Assembly (NCBI GenBank): GCA_031316255.1
Contig: JALDQW010000001.1
Coordinates: forward strand, 248,001 to 312,000
DNA length: 64,000 nucleotides
Direction of reading: 5' to 3'
DNA from: Nitrosomonas sp.
GTDB lineage: Bacteria > Pseudomonadota > Gammaproteobacteria > Burkholderiales > Nitrosomonadaceae
Positions 31,282 to 40,952 of the stretch are shown here, one piece after another (the stretch's first letter is position 1; each line of letters starts with the position of its first letter). Below the pieces are notes generated by a model that was not told the DNA's origin, did not search any database, and saw nothing but the letters and a program-made list of their open reading frames with translations. Position numbers and translations under genes: made by a program.

Positions 31282-31668
31282 CTATTTAACTTCGCAGGTA
31301 GCACCAGCTTCTGTTAACTGTTTCTGAATCGATTCCGCATCTTCTTTTGAAACACCTTCTTTAACTGGTTTTGGCGCACCATCTACCAAATCCTTTGCTT
31401 CTTTTAATCCGAGGCCAGTTACTGCTCTTACCACTTTAATAACATTTACTTTGCTTGAACCTGCGGAAGTTAACATAACTGTAAATTCGGTTTGCTCGGC
31501 TGCGGCCGCTCCGCCGCCTCCACCCGCACCACTTGGTGCAGCAACTGCAACAGCTGCTGCTGCAGCTGAAACACCGAATTTTTCTTCCATTTCTTTGATA
31601 AGTTCTGACAATTCAAGCACTGTCATATTCGCAATTGCATCTAAAATTTCATCTTTGGATACTGCCAT
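31282..31668 (-). CDS. rplL: 50S ribosomal protein L7/L12
   Basis: The 128-residue stalk protein that recruits translation GTPases. An N-terminal dimerisation helix ([18 protein letters not shown]) is followed by the alanine/glycine-rich hinge and the globular C-terminal domain ([20 protein letters not shown]). It lies 68 nt downstream of rplJ. Confidence 0.97.
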   Translation of the reverse strand: MAVSKDEILDAIANMTVLELSELIKEMEEKFGVSAAAAAVAVAAPSGAGGGGGAAAAEQTEFTVMLTSAGSSKVNVIKVVRAVTGLGLKEAKDLVDGAPKPVKEGVSKEDAESIQKQLTEAGATCEVK

Positions 31669-31736
31669 TATTTTTTCTCCTGGTTATTTCTGAAATATTT
31701 TTAACGATGAGAGGTTTGTCGAATAGAAACGCGACG

Positions 31737-32252
31737 TTATTTGCTATCGCGAACTGCTGCCAGACCACGCACAAATTTTGTTGGCACTTCATTGAGTGTT
31801 TGTACAAATTTTGCCACTGGCGCTTGCATTGTTCCCAGCAACTTAGATAATAATTCATCGCGACTTGGAAGCACGGCAAGGGCCATAACATCTTCTCGAG
31901 ACATCACGCTCTCACCCATCGCACCCAATTTAATCACGAATTTTTCATTATCTTTTGAAAACTCATGCAGGACTTTTGCTGCTGCCACAGGATCCGAGCT
32001 GATACCATAAGCAAGTGGACCCACCATATGCTCGGCAAGACCAGCATAGGCTGTATCTGCAACTGCACGCCGCACCAATGAGTTTTTAATGACACGAAAA
32101 TATATACCTGCTTCGCGCGCTTTCGCCCGCAGTTGTGTCATCTGGCCGACTTCCATTCCTCTGTATTCAGCCATGATAATGGCCTGCGCATTTGCAACCT
32201 GCGCGCTGACTTCAGCCACTATGGCTTTTTTCTCTTCAAGATTAAGACTCAA
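31737..32252 (-). CDS. rplJ: 50S ribosomal protein L10
   Basis: The stalk base protein that binds 23S rRNA and several L7/L12 dimers, and in the family represses its own operon by binding the leader RNA. The 171 residues include [19 protein letters not shown] and [14 protein letters not shown]. The start appears to be the TTG at 32252, with GGAG 8 nt upstream; an ATG 7 nt upstream is out of frame and ends after five codons. A weak start codon may contribute to control. Confidence 0.95.
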   Translation of the reverse strand: MSLNLEEKKAIVAEVSAQVANAQAIIMAEYRGMEVGQMTQLRAKAREAGIYFRVIKNSLVRRAVADTAYAGLAEHMVGPLAYGISSDPVAAAKVLHEFSKDNEKFVIKLGAMGESVMSREDVMALAVLPSRDELLSKLLGTMQAPVAKFVQTLNEVPTKFVRGLAAVRDSK

Positions 32253-32555
32253 GGTTCATTCTCCATCAGTAATCTCAGCACAGATGATTCAACAATGCTT
32301 ACAACAAACATCATCTGCACTGTACACTGGCGACCTTTTACCAGGAAAAACAATTCCTGTTTTGGGGACACCATCTACGCTGGGTTCTATACGCTCTAGA
32401 AGTTGACTCATTTATTACAGTTAACATCACAAACGCATTGAGTTTAAGAACTTTACTTTAAATATTAGCCATTCTATAGCTAAAGGTTACCCCAGCGGTC
32501 TTTGATAATCCACCGAATCATATCTTCCTAACACAACTCGGCGGCCCAAAGTTCA
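32253..32555 (-). promoter_or_regulatory. rplJ leader, probable L10-binding RNA
   Basis: This 303-nt gap between rplA and rplJ has no gene. It holds a hairpin with perfect 8-bp arms, CAGATGAT at 32281-32288 and ATCATCTG at 32310-32317, and a second one with CAGGAA/TTCCTG at 32342-32347 and 32354-32359. Both lie close upstream of rplJ, where the L10(L12)4 binding structure is found in other bacteria. Confidence 0.55.
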
Positions 32556-33254
32556 TTATTGCTGCAATATACTTGTTTGATCGACGCGTACGCCAACACC
32601 CATAGTACTCGACACTGACACGCGCCTAAGATAGACACCTTTGGACGCCGCTGGCTTGGCTTTATTCAGCGCCTCAATTAATGCTGCCAGATTTTTCTTT
32701 AATGCATCAACTTCAAACGATGCACGGCCAATTGTACAATGTATGATTCCGGTCTTGTCCGCCCTGAATTGCACCTGTCCTGCTTTTGCATTCTTTACTG
32801 CAGTCGCTATATCCGTTGTTACAGTACCTACTTTTGGATTCGGCATTAAACTTCGCGGCCCCAGAATTTGACCAAGTTGCCCGACCACTCGCATGGCGTC
32901 TGGACTTGCAATGGTCACATCAAAATTGATATTTCCTGCTTTTACTTCTGCCGCCAGGTCTTCAAACCCTACGATATCTGCGCCGGCTTCTTCGGCTTCC
33001 TTAGCTTTATCTCCTTGCGCAAACACGGCGACTCTGACAGTCTTTCCCGTTCCTGCCGGCAATACGACTGAACCGCGAACCGCCTGATCAGATTTTTTTG
33101 CATCAATTCCCAGATTGACTGCAACGTCAATCGATTCATCAAATTTGGCATTGGCTGTTTCTTTAATCATGCCCAATGCTTCTTCAATCAAGTACGTCTT
33201 ATTACGGTCTATTTTAGCTGCAATAGCTTTATAACGATTCGATAAATGCGCCAT
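32556..33254 (-). CDS. rplA: 50S ribosomal protein L1
   Basis: The 232-residue L1-stalk protein that binds 23S rRNA near the E site and, in the family, represses rplKA translation. Diagnostic segments are [40 protein letters not shown] and MGVGVRVDQ near the C-terminus. The ATG immediately follows the rplK stop, so the two genes are translationally coupled. Confidence 0.97.
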   Translation of the reverse strand: MAHLSNRYKAIAAKIDRNKTYLIEEALGMIKETANAKFDESIDVAVNLGIDAKKSDQAVRGSVVLPAGTGKTVRVAVFAQGDKAKEAEEAGADIVGFEDLAAEVKAGNINFDVTIASPDAMRVVGQLGQILGPRSLMPNPKVGTVTTDIATAVKNAKAGQVQFRADKTGIIHCTIGRASFEVDALKKNLAALIEALNKAKPAASKGVYLRRVSVSSTMGVGVRVDQTSILQQ

Positions 33255-33686
33255 TTATATACCCTCGACTTCAATACCCATACTTCTCGCACTACCCGCA
33301 ATAGTTCGTACAGCGGCATCCATGTCTGCTGCGGTCAGATCAGGCATTTTCGTTTTAGCAATTTCCTCAGCTTGACTTCTGCTCAGTTTCCCGACTTTAT
33401 CCACATGCGGTTTGGCGCTTCCTTTTCCAACACCAGCCGCTTTTTTGATAAGCACCGAAGCCGGTGTTGTCTTCATTACAAAAGTAAAGCTTTTGTCTGC
33501 ATATGCTGTTATTACAACCGGAACCGGCAGTCCCGGTTCAATTTTTTGAGTTGCTGCATTAAAAGCCTTGCAGAACTCCATGATATTCAATTGACGTTGC
33601 CCAAGCGCAGGACCTATAGGCGGACTTGGGTTAGCTTTACCCGCAGGTACTTGCAATTTAATATAACCAATTATTTTTTTTGCCAC
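33255..33686 (-). CDS. rplK: 50S ribosomal protein L11
   Basis: The 143-residue protein of the GTPase-associated centre. It has the [20 protein letters not shown] loop and the [20 protein letters not shown] segment. The start is the GTG at 33686 with AGGAG 8 nt upstream. The spacer between contains an ATG directly followed by TAG, whose last base is the first base of the GTG. Confidence 0.96.
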   Translation of the reverse strand: MAKKIIGYIKLQVPAGKANPSPPIGPALGQRQLNIMEFCKAFNAATQKIEPGLPVPVVITAYADKSFTFVMKTTPASVLIKKAAGVGKGSAKPHVDKVGKLSRSQAEEIAKTKMPDLTAADMDAAVRTIAGSARSMGIEVEGI

Positions 33687-33810
33687 TACATTTTCTCCTA
33701 TTGGGTAATTGCGAGTTTTAAACTCTCCCCTGATTTTGATGCAACCAATGCGTTTCTATAAGTTTGGATACAAGCTGGTATTAATTAGCATCATCGATTG
33801 TCATGGCCTG

Positions 33811-34344
33811 TCAAGATTTTTCCACCTGATTAAAATCCAACTCTACAGGCGTAGGTCTTCCAAAAATAGACACAGACACTCTGAGTTTATTTTTTTCATA
33901 ATTCACGTCTTCCACATTACCGTGGAAATCAGTAAACGGACCATCTTTGACACGTACCGCTTCACCCATCTCAAACAGTATTTTTGGTTTGGGTTTTTCT
34001 ATACCTTCTTGAATTTGATGAAGTATGGTATCCACTTCTTTTTGACTGATAGGCGTTGGTTTCATCACAGTGCCACCTACAAAACCTGTAACCTTATCGG
34101 TATTTTTGACTAAGTGCCATGTTTCATCAGACATTTCCATTTCAACTAGCACATAGCCAGGAAAAAACTTTCTCTCGCTAATATTTTTTTGACCACCCTT
34201 CATTTCAACAACTTCTTCAACAGGAACAAGTATGCGCCCAAATTTATCCTGCATACCCGCTCTGTTAATGCGGTCAATCAATGCACGTTGTACGCTTTTC
34301 TCAAAACCAGAATATGCATGTACTACATACCATTTTTTGCTCAT
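33811..34344 (-). CDS. nusG: Transcription termination/antitermination factor NusG
   Basis: A 177-residue elongation factor that links RNA polymerase to Rho or the ribosome. It starts [20 protein letters not shown], contains [20 protein letters not shown] (NGN domain), and ends in a KOW domain with [20 protein letters not shown]. It lies 21 nt after secE, cotranscribed. Confidence 0.97.
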   Translation of the reverse strand: MSKKWYVVHAYSGFEKSVQRALIDRINRAGMQDKFGRILVPVEEVVEMKGGQKNISERKFFPGYVLVEMEMSDETWHLVKNTDKVTGFVGGTVMKPTPISQKEVDTILHQIQEGIEKPKPKILFEMGEAVRVKDGPFTDFHGNVEDVNYEKNKLRVSVSIFGRPTPVELDFNQVEKS

Positions 34345-34365
34345 CTTTTTCTCTGAAGAATGCGA

Positions 34366-34710
34366 TCAAACATCCTGATTCATCATAAGCTTAACAATTG
34401 ACATCAATGCCGCATCAACAAGCCACAAGAACAATGCCATTGCAACCACAAATGCAAAAACCAGACCTGACGTCTGTAGTGTTTCCTTACGGTTTGGCCA
34501 CACTACCTTTTTTGTTTCTTCAGACGACTCTCTACAGAATGCATAGAAATCTTGACCTTGGGTTGTATATCGGGCCACAAATGCGGCCAGCAAAAGTCCC
34601 ACAAGTACAGACAATACACGTATGACCATTGCGCTTTCACTCAAATAAGTGAAACCGACAACACCAGTCAAAATGAAAATAAATACCAGCCCAAGCTTTA
34701 ATTTGTTCAC
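34366..34710 (-). CDS. secE: Protein translocase subunit SecE
   Basis: A 114-residue subunit of the SecYEG channel. Two N-terminal helices, the conserved cytoplasmic segment ESSEETKKVVWPNRKETLQT (about 60-79) and a third helix match the three-helix form of SecE. The start is the GTG at 34710. It lies between tRNA-Trp and nusG. Confidence 0.95.
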   Translation of the reverse strand: MNKLKLGLVFIFILTGVVGFTYLSESAMVIRVLSVLVGLLLAAFVARYTTQGQDFYAFCRESSEETKKVVWPNRKETLQTSGLVFAFVVAMALFLWLVDAALMSIVKLMMNQDV

Positions 34711-34764
34711 GTTCTAAAATCCCTCACACTCTTCTAATTATAGAGAGAATATTTTGAAAATACT

Positions 34765-34840
34765 TGGCAGGCCAGGAGGGCATCGAACCCCCAACCTTCG
34801 GTTTTGGAGACCGACGCTCTGCCAATTGAGCTACTGGCCT
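34765..34840 (-). tRNA. tRNA-Trp (CCA)
   Basis: A 76-nt cloverleaf: acceptor AGGCCAG, anticodon stem TCGGT/ACCGA with loop CTCCAAA (anticodon CCA), TpsiC arm with GTTCGATGC and an encoded CCA end. It lies between tuf and secE. Confidence 0.96.
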
Positions 34841-34940
34841 TTTTAAACACGGAAAACTTATTTACCATAGGGTTCTGGTTAGGGTTTTAAACCAGTCCTT
34901 CAAATCTTACCACCAACCAAATACCTAATTTACTAAAATT

Positions 34941-36131
34941 TTACTCAATTATCTTAGCAACCACACCGGCACCTACCGTTCTGCCTCCTTCACGGATCGC
35001 AAAACGCAGACCATCCTCCATTGCAATCGGTGCGATCAGATTGACTGTCACCGACACATTGTCACCCGGCATCACCATTTCTGTGCCCGCCGGCAACTCA
35101 ATCGCGCCTGTCACATCCGTCGTCCGGAAATAAAACTGCGGACGATAACCAGGAAAAAACGGTGTATGCCTGCCACCCTCTTCTTTACTTAATACATATA
35201 TCTCGGCCGTAAACTTGGTATGCGGCGATATGCTTCCCGGCTTCGCCAGAACCTGCCCACGTTCAACTTCTTCGCGTTTGGTGCCTCGCAACAATACGCC
35301 AACATTATCTCCCGCCTGACCCTGATCAAGCAGCTTCCTGAACATCTCAACACCTGTACAAACCGTTTTCAGCGTTGGCTTCAACCCTACAATTTCAATC
35401 TCTTCGCCAACTTTAATGATCCCTCTTTCAACACGGCCTGTTACCACAGTGCCACGGCCCGATATCGAAAAAACGTCTTCAACAGGCATAATAAATGCGC
35501 CATCAATCGCCCTTTCCGGCTCAGGAATATAAGTATCCAATGCTTCCGCCAACTTAAGAATAGACGGCTCGCCTATCTCGCTCTGGTCGCCTTCCAGCGC
35601 CTTCAGCGCAGATCCAACTATGATCGGCGTATCATCCCCAGGAAAATCATACTTCGACAGCAACTCACGGATTTCCATTTCAACCAATTCCACCAACTCG
35701 GCATCATCCACCATATCCGCCTTGTTCATGTAAACAATGATATAGGGAACACCAACCTGACGCGCAAGCAGTATGTGCTCTCGCGTTTGCGGCATCGGTC
35801 CATCCGCTGCAGATACTACAAGTATCGCACCATCCATTTGCGCGGCTCCAGTAATCATGTTCTTAACGTAGTCAGCATGCCCAGGACAGTCAACATGCGC
35901 ATAATGACGTTTATCCGTCTCATACTCCACATGCGCCGTATTGATGGTAATACCCCTTGAACGTTCTTCCGGCGCCGAATCTATCTGATCATAACTCTTC
36001 GCCTCTCCGCCAAACTTTGCTGTCAATATCGTCGTAATCGCCGCCGTCAGCGTCGTCTTACCATGATCCACATGCCCTATCGTTCCCACATTTACGTGCG
36101 GCTTCGAACGTTCAAACTTGCTTTTTGCCAT
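34941..36131 (-). CDS. tuf: Elongation factor Tu
   Basis: The 396-residue GTPase that delivers aminoacyl-tRNA to the ribosome. G1 GHVDHGKT (19-26), the switch I threonine in [13 protein letters not shown]3 DCPGH, and G4 NKAD are intact, and the C-terminal domains 2 and 3 are complete. It sits between tRNA-Thr and tRNA-Trp, the tufB position in Escherichia coli. Betaproteobacteria often have a second copy after fusA, which is not in this window. Confidence 0.98.
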   Translation of the reverse strand: MAKSKFERSKPHVNVGTIGHVDHGKTTLTAAITTILTAKFGGEAKSYDQIDSAPEERSRGITINTAHVEYETDKRHYAHVDCPGHADYVKNMITGAAQMDGAILVVSAADGPMPQTREHILLARQVGVPYIIVYMNKADMVDDAELVELVEMEIRELLSKYDFPGDDTPIIVGSALKALEGDQSEIGEPSILKLAEALDTYIPEPERAIDGAFIMPVEDVFSISGRGTVVTGRVERGIIKVGEEIEIVGLKPTLKTVCTGVEMFRKLLDQGQAGDNVGVLLRGTKREEVERGQVLAKPGSISPHTKFTAEIYVLSKEEGGRHTPFFPGYRPQFYFRTTDVTGAIELPAGTEMVMPGDNVSVTVNLIAPIAMEDGLRFAIREGGRTVGAGVVAKIIE

Positions 36132-36180
36132 GACCTGTTCCCTCTAAGCTTACTGTCTAAACTAATATTAATACAATCTC

Positions 36181-36255
<75 letters not shown>

Positions 36256-36296
36256 AATTGCGTATTACCTAATCCTAATTACCCATAACTCCATTT

Positions 36297-36370
36297 TGGA
36301 GCGGGTGAAGGGAATCGAACCCTCATCGTAAGCTTGGAAGGCTTCTGCTCTACCATTGAGCTACACCCGC
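36297..36370 (-). tRNA. tRNA-Gly (TCC)
   Basis: A 74-nt cloverleaf: acceptor GCGGGTG, anticodon loop CTTCCAA (anticodon TCC), TpsiC arm with GTTCGATTC and an encoded CCA end. The outermost anticodon-stem pair (G/A) looks mismatched. Confidence 0.94.
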
Positions 36371-36461
36371 ATACATTCAAAAAGGAGCTAATTCTAGCCA
36401 CCCAAATACAAATGGCATGCGACCCCCATTCTTTATTTTATCGCTCTACTATTGATTCCCA

Positions 36462-36548
<87 letters not shown>

Positions 36549-36562
36549 AAACGAAACCGGTG

Positions 36563-36591
36563 ATTATGAATATATCACGACAATAAGTCAA
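36563..36591 (-). promoter_or_regulatory. Promoter of the tRNA-tuf operon, with overlapping palindrome
   Basis: On the minus strand TTGACT (36591-36586) and CATAAT (36568-36563) are 17 nt apart, and the tRNA-Tyr 5' end is 14 nt after the -10. The -35 lies within a 21-bp palindrome (CAATAAGT at 36581-36588, ACTTATTG at 36594-36601) that could be an operator. Confidence 0.75.
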
Positions 36592-36679
36592 TTACTTATT
36601 GTAAAAAATTGTGCAAATTTAAAACGCTACGTGTAATGAAAGCAAACTTCAATCTAACGATTAACCTGTAACCTGATTT

Positions 36680-37657
36680 TCAGTTAAAGCGTATTCTTGG
36701 ATCTACTAAAGTATATGAAATATCGGTTAATATTAGACCGACGATGTACAACACAGAACCCAGAAAAACCATTGCCCTGACGACCGCAAAATCCTGAGAA
36801 TTAATTGCATCAATGGTATAACTCCCCAGACCAGGGATGCCAAAAAACGATTCTACAATCAGACTACCCAAAAACAACAATGGCACGATAACAACCGCAC
36901 CCGTTAATATGGGTATCATGGCATTCTTGAGTACATGCTTGAATAACACCAAATGCTCGGACAATCCTTTGGCGCGCGCAGTACGCACATATTCTTTCTC
37001 CATTTCCTCGAGAAAAATAGTGCGGTACCATCGCGTATTGGCGCCAGCACTACTGATAACTCCAATAATTACCGGTAGAATTAAAAATTTACCGGCATCC
37101 AGGCCGGATGCAAATCCCGAAATAGGCACCAGATGCCATAATTTACTCACCAAGAACTGCCCCCCGATGATATAAAAAAGACTTGAAACTGACATTAAAG
37201 CCACACATAAAACCACACCCCAAAAATCGATATATGTCGCCCTGAAGAAAACCATGATTAGGGCGAATGTAATATAGGAGAATAATCCCAAAACAAATAC
37301 CGGCAGCGCAATTGCAAAGCTTGGCAACATGCGTGATTTGATTTCGTGACCAATATCCCGCCCTTCATCCGATCTTCCAAAATCAAACGCAAACATAGCT
37401 ATCGATTTTTCAAAAAAAATGGTTTGTGTCAATTGGTCTAAACCACTCTGCGCTTGATTAAACAACAGAGGCTTGTCATAACCGCGTTCAACTTTCCATT
37501 TTTCAATTGCTTCGGGTGTTACATATTTTATTCCAAGCTGCATGCGCGCCATATCATCAGGCGTGTTCACCACAAAGAATAAGGTAAAAGTCAGAAGATT
37601 TACCCCGATAAGAATTGGCACTGCATATAAAATGCGACGAATAATATAGCTCAGCAT
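36680..37657 (-). CDS. Peptide-type ABC transporter permease (DppB/OppB family)
   Basis: A 325-residue inner-membrane permease of the binding-protein-dependent type. It starts MLSYIIRRILYAVPILIGVN, as DppB/OppB proteins do, has about six membrane helices, and carries the ATPase-coupling EAA-like loop EYVRTARAKGLSEHLVLFKH (about 225-244). The segment FVVNTPDDMARMQLG and a long loop of about 40 residues precede the second helix. It lies 9 nt after the solute-binding protein gene. No second permease or ATPase gene is adjacent, so it must work with subunits encoded elsewhere or have lost its system. Substrate unknown. Confidence 0.85.
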   Translation of the reverse strand: MLSYIIRRILYAVPILIGVNLLTFTLFFVVNTPDDMARMQLGIKYVTPEAIEKWKVERGYDKPLLFNQAQSGLDQLTQTIFFEKSIAMFAFDFGRSDEGRDIGHEIKSRMLPSFAIALPVFVLGLFSYITFALIMVFFRATYIDFWGVVLCVALMSVSSLFYIIGGQFLVSKLWHLVPISGFASGLDAGKFLILPVIIGVISSAGANTRWYRTIFLEEMEKEYVRTARAKGLSEHLVLFKHVLKNAMIPILTGAVVIVPLLFLGSLIVESFFGIPGLGSYTIDAINSQDFAVVRAMVFLGSVLYIVGLILTDISYTLVDPRIRFN

Positions 37658-37666
37658 AAACGAAAA

Positions 37667-39895
37667 CTAGCTTGTTCCAGACCTTAAGTTCTTAATTCCC
37701 ATACTACGCTCATGCCGCCGATAAGCGGAAATACCAGGCACTAAAATTACAATTACCAACACCAATCCAACTACGATAGGCCATAGTACCGGCTTATTCC
37801 ATTCTCGCCGCTTTTGCTCTCTTAAATCAGCATCAATACGATAATATTTCACATTATTATTCGAAATTCTGTTCGGTTTTACGTTTTGATACCATTCATG
37901 ATACAACCCGTATTCTTTGGGGTGGTATCCCCATAGCCAAGGTGCATCAAACCGCAGAATTTCAACCATTCGATCTATGATTTCCTGACGTGCGGGCCCG
38001 TTGTCCATATCTTTCATTTGTTCAAATAATTGATCATATTCCGGGTTATCATAGTTGGCTGCATTATTCGAAGCACTTCCACTGCTATTCCCAACTTTCC
38101 GCTGCGGACCGTAGAGCAAAAAAAGAAAATTTTCAGGATCAGGATAATCTGCATGCCATCCCCACTCGAAAATTTGTGCATTTCCTTTACGAATCTTATC
38201 CTGAAAACGATTATAATCCGTGCTTCTTACAACCAGTTGAATATTTAATTTCTGGAACTGCTTACGCATCCAATCAAGTATTGATCGATCTTCTGTACTG
38301 CGGGCAGTTACATCATAATACAATACAAGCGGCGCACCTGTTTCTCTGTCTATGCCATTTGGATAACCCGCTTCAGCAAGTAAATATCGCGCAACTTCTA
38401 TTGATTTGCGATGCGGCGCACCGTTGCTCCAGTCATAAACCAAGTGATTCATACCCACTTCACCCCCCCGATAACCAGGCACACCCGGTGCAATCGGGCC
38501 ATGAGCCGGCAAACCTCTGCCATTGGCAAAAATTGAAATAAACTCTTCATAATCCACTGCTATCGATATCGCCTGCCTGAGTTTTCGTGCCGCGTTACGC
38601 GATTCTTCGGTTCTGCCTCCCCCCACAACTGGATCAAGCATATTAAATCCGATATAAAACGTGGAAACCGCCACAGTCGCTTCAAGTCGTATACCTTGTT
38701 GCGCCATCGCGTCGGTTACAGTCGCTTCACCCTGTCCGACCAATTGTACTGCCTGATCAAAACTATCAGAACCAATCCCGGATGCATCATAATATCCCTG
38801 TAAAAATTTATTCCAGCGCGGAATACCCTCCCGCTCCCGCGAATAAATAATCTTGTCGATAAAAGGAACGGGCTTGCCTGCATCGACCAGCAGTCCATTT
38901 TCATAATCGGCCGGCATACCTTCTTCGGGATAAATTTCTCCGTAGAAATTGGGATTTTTTTTCAGCACCATACGCAAATTTGGATTATTTTCGGTCAGCA
39001 TATACGGTCCTGTTCCTACTGGATACCAGTCCAACGTAATATTTTTCTGGATCAAACCTGCTTGCGAATAAAATGAATCCGCTTCCCACGGCATGGGCGC
39101 AAAAAAAGGCATTGCCAGCCAATAGATAAACTGCGGGTATTTACCGTTTATTTTGATTCTGTAAGTATAGTCATCCACGACATCCACTCCGTCGAGCGTA
39201 TACTCATCAAGATTTAAGAAATGCTCATTTTCCTGCAAATTGCTTTGTGCACTTCTAAGAACAACGGCGTAATCGCGAAGCCCCATTATGTAGTCTGCCA
39301 TCAACCCGTAAATTGGCGAGTGTAACTTCGGATGAGCGAGCCGTTTTATTTGGTAAACATAATCTTGCGCCCTTAATTCACGCGATCCCGTTTCTGGAAA
39401 ATCGGATAATTTATAGATTGTTGCGAGTGCTTGATCATCCAGTTGATGATAAAGCCATTCATTGTGTTCGTTAGTCGCAAATGCCGGATGCGGTTGATAA
39501 ATAATTCCCGGCTTAATGGTAATCTCATACTGTGTATAGGCTATATCGCCCACTTCGATATCATTCGGTAACGGATAGTCATCATGGTCGTAATAAGTAA
39601 CCACCGGCATTTCTGCGGCAGTATACGGAATTAAAGTAAATGGCCGCTTCAAATAATGATATTGGAGTGGTGGCTGATAGATCTGTGCAGTAAATTGTAT
39701 TTCGTTGGAACTGTATGACTGCACCGGATCAAGGTGCTTGGGTCGTTCCGTAAAAACATTATAAAGAATGTTCTTTCCTTCATCAGAAGCTGGATAAGGG
39801 TTGTTCCAGATCTGACCACATGCAGTTAACAAGACTAAAATAACAACTGCCGGATAGAAAACCGCAGTCCTAATTTCATTAATACGCAGCCTCAT
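37667..39895 (-). CDS. Family 5 extracellular solute-binding lipoprotein with C-terminal membrane helix
   Basis: A 742-residue oligopeptide-type binding protein. The N-terminal signal has lipobox LTAC (cysteine about 26). The mature domain shows SBP_bac_5 features: EAEADS-like loops are replaced, but TERPKHLDPVQSYSSNEIQF, WYPVGTGPYMLTENNPNLRM and the conserved IFEWGWHADYPDPENFLFLL segments are clear. At about 700 residues it is longer than DppA (about 535). It ends in a second hydrophobic helix (WPIVVGLVLVIVILVPGISA) followed by basic residues, so both ends may be membrane-attached. It is divergent from fabI. Substrate unknown. Confidence 0.85.
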   Translation of the reverse strand: MRLRINEIRTAVFYPAVVILVLLTACGQIWNNPYPASDEGKNILYNVFTERPKHLDPVQSYSSNEIQFTAQIYQPPLQYHYLKRPFTLIPYTAAEMPVVTYYDHDDYPLPNDIEVGDIAYTQYEITIKPGIIYQPHPAFATNEHNEWLYHQLDDQALATIYKLSDFPETGSRELRAQDYVYQIKRLAHPKLHSPIYGLMADYIMGLRDYAVVLRSAQSNLQENEHFLNLDEYTLDGVDVVDDYTYRIKINGKYPQFIYWLAMPFFAPMPWEADSFYSQAGLIQKNITLDWYPVGTGPYMLTENNPNLRMVLKKNPNFYGEIYPEEGMPADYENGLLVDAGKPVPFIDKIIYSREREGIPRWNKFLQGYYDASGIGSDSFDQAVQLVGQGEATVTDAMAQQGIRLEATVAVSTFYIGFNMLDPVVGGGRTEESRNAARKLRQAISIAVDYEEFISIFANGRGLPAHGPIAPGVPGYRGGEVGMNHLVYDWSNGAPHRKSIEVARYLLAEAGYPNGIDRETGAPLVLYYDVTARSTEDRSILDWMRKQFQKLNIQLVVRSTDYNRFQDKIRKGNAQIFEWGWHADYPDPENFLFLLYGPQRKVGNSSGSASNNAANYDNPEYDQLFEQMKDMDNGPARQEIIDRMVEILRFDAPWLWGYHPKEYGLYHEWYQNVKPNRISNNNVKYYRIDADLREQKRREWNKPVLWPIVVGLVLVIVILVPGISAYRRHERSMGIKNLRSGTS

Positions 39896-40041
39896 GATAT
39901 AAATTTTTTGACTGGCTTTTCAGACAAAACAATACCCGTTTAAGAAAGTGTAAGAAAGTATAAAACGTATATAAAGTAAAGTATCAGGTTTTTGAACAGA
40001 ATCAATATAAATTTTCACGTTCTCAAATTCAGACTAGCACA

Positions 40042-40070
40042 TTCAACCGGCAGTCAGCTTCGGCTATAAT
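40042..40070 (+). promoter_or_regulatory. Candidate fabI promoter
   Basis: A perfect TATAAT at 40065-40070 lies 17 nt after a weak -35, TTCAAC (40042-40047), and 32 nt before the fabI ATG. The ribosome site is AAGGAAG. Confidence 0.55.
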
Positions 40071-40102
40071 TTACCCTTACAAAAAATTTACAAGGAAGTT
40101 TC

Positions 40103-40888
40103 ATGGGATTTCTCAATAACAAACGCGTCCTTATTACCGGACTACTTAGCAATCGATCAATCGCTTACGGTATTGCCAAAGCCATGCAACGCGAAGGTGC
40201 AAAATTGGCGTTTACTTATCAGGGTGAAGATCTGCGTAGCAGAATTGAAAAATTGGCCGTTGAATTTGACAGTAGTTTATTATTTCCCTGCGATGTAACC
40301 AGTGACAGTGAGATTGAAAAATGTTTTGAAGACTTGCAGAAACACTGGGATGGCCTGGACTGCATCGTCCATTCCGTTGCTTTTGCACCACGGGAAGCAC
40401 TCACGGGAGACTATCTGGAAAGCGTCAACCGCGAAGCATTTCGCATCGCACATGATGTCAGCGCCTATAGTTTCTCCGCACTTGCAAAAGCCGCATTACC
40501 ACTTATGCAAAACAGAAATGCTTCATTATTGACTTTGAGCTATTTGGGTGCAGTGCGAGTAATGCCGAATTATAATGTCATGGGATTGGCCAAAGCCAGT
40601 CTTGAAGCCAATGTACGCTTTATGGCTTCGAGCCTGGGTCCTAAAGGAATTCGCGTTAATGCAATATCTGCCGGTCCCATCAAAACACTGGCAGCAGCTG
40701 GAATTGGAAATTTCGGAAAATTATTAGGATATACCGAAAAAGTTGCTCCCTTGCGACGCAATATTACTATTGAAGAAGTCGGCAATGCAGCGGCTTTTTT
40801 ATGCAGTGATCTGGCCAGTGGAATCACCGGTGAAATCACCTATGTCGACGCCGGATTTAACACCGTGGCTTTTTCACTTAACGATTAA
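40103..40888 (+). CDS. fabI: Enoyl-[acyl-carrier-protein] reductase (NADH)
   Basis: Reduces enoyl-ACP in the last step of each fatty-acid elongation cycle. The 261-residue short-chain dehydrogenase has the FabI-type nucleotide site ([16 protein letters not shown], about 13-28), the catalytic Tyr-x6-Lys in [16 protein letters not shown] (about 156-171) and [13 protein letters not shown] in the substrate loop. It stands alone, divergent from the transporter genes, and ends at a shared terminator with ppiD. Confidence 0.97.
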   Translation: MGFLNNKRVLITGLLSNRSIAYGIAKAMQREGAKLAFTYQGEDLRSRIEKLAVEFDSSLLFPCDVTSDSEIEKCFEDLQKHWDGLDCIVHSVAFAPREALTGDYLESVNREAFRIAHDVSAYSFSALAKAALPLMQNRNASLLTLSYLGAVRVMPNYNVMGLAKASLEANVRFMASSLGPKGIRVNAISAGPIKTLAAAGIGNFGKLLGYTEKVAPLRRNITIEEVGNAAAFLCSDLASGITGEITYVDAGFNTVAFSLND

Positions 40889-40914
40889 ATACAGAAAAAA
40901 TATACTGGAATATT

Positions 40915-40942
40915 CAGGTATCATGACACAACATGATACCTG
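40915..40942. terminator. Bidirectional stem-loop between fabI and ppiD
   Basis: Perfect 11-bp arms CAGGTATCATG (40915-40925) and CATGATACCTG (40932-40942) flank ACACAA, between convergent stop codons at 40888 and 40953. AT-rich sequence follows on both sides, without a long uninterrupted T-run. Confidence 0.7.
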
Positions 40943-40952
40943 ATATATTTCA

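Noticed and set aside
35220..35960. 246-codon plus-strand frame opposite tuf
   Set aside because: It is the antisense of a perfectly conserved EF-Tu gene; the translation has no family features. Long antisense frames arise from the codon bias of tuf.
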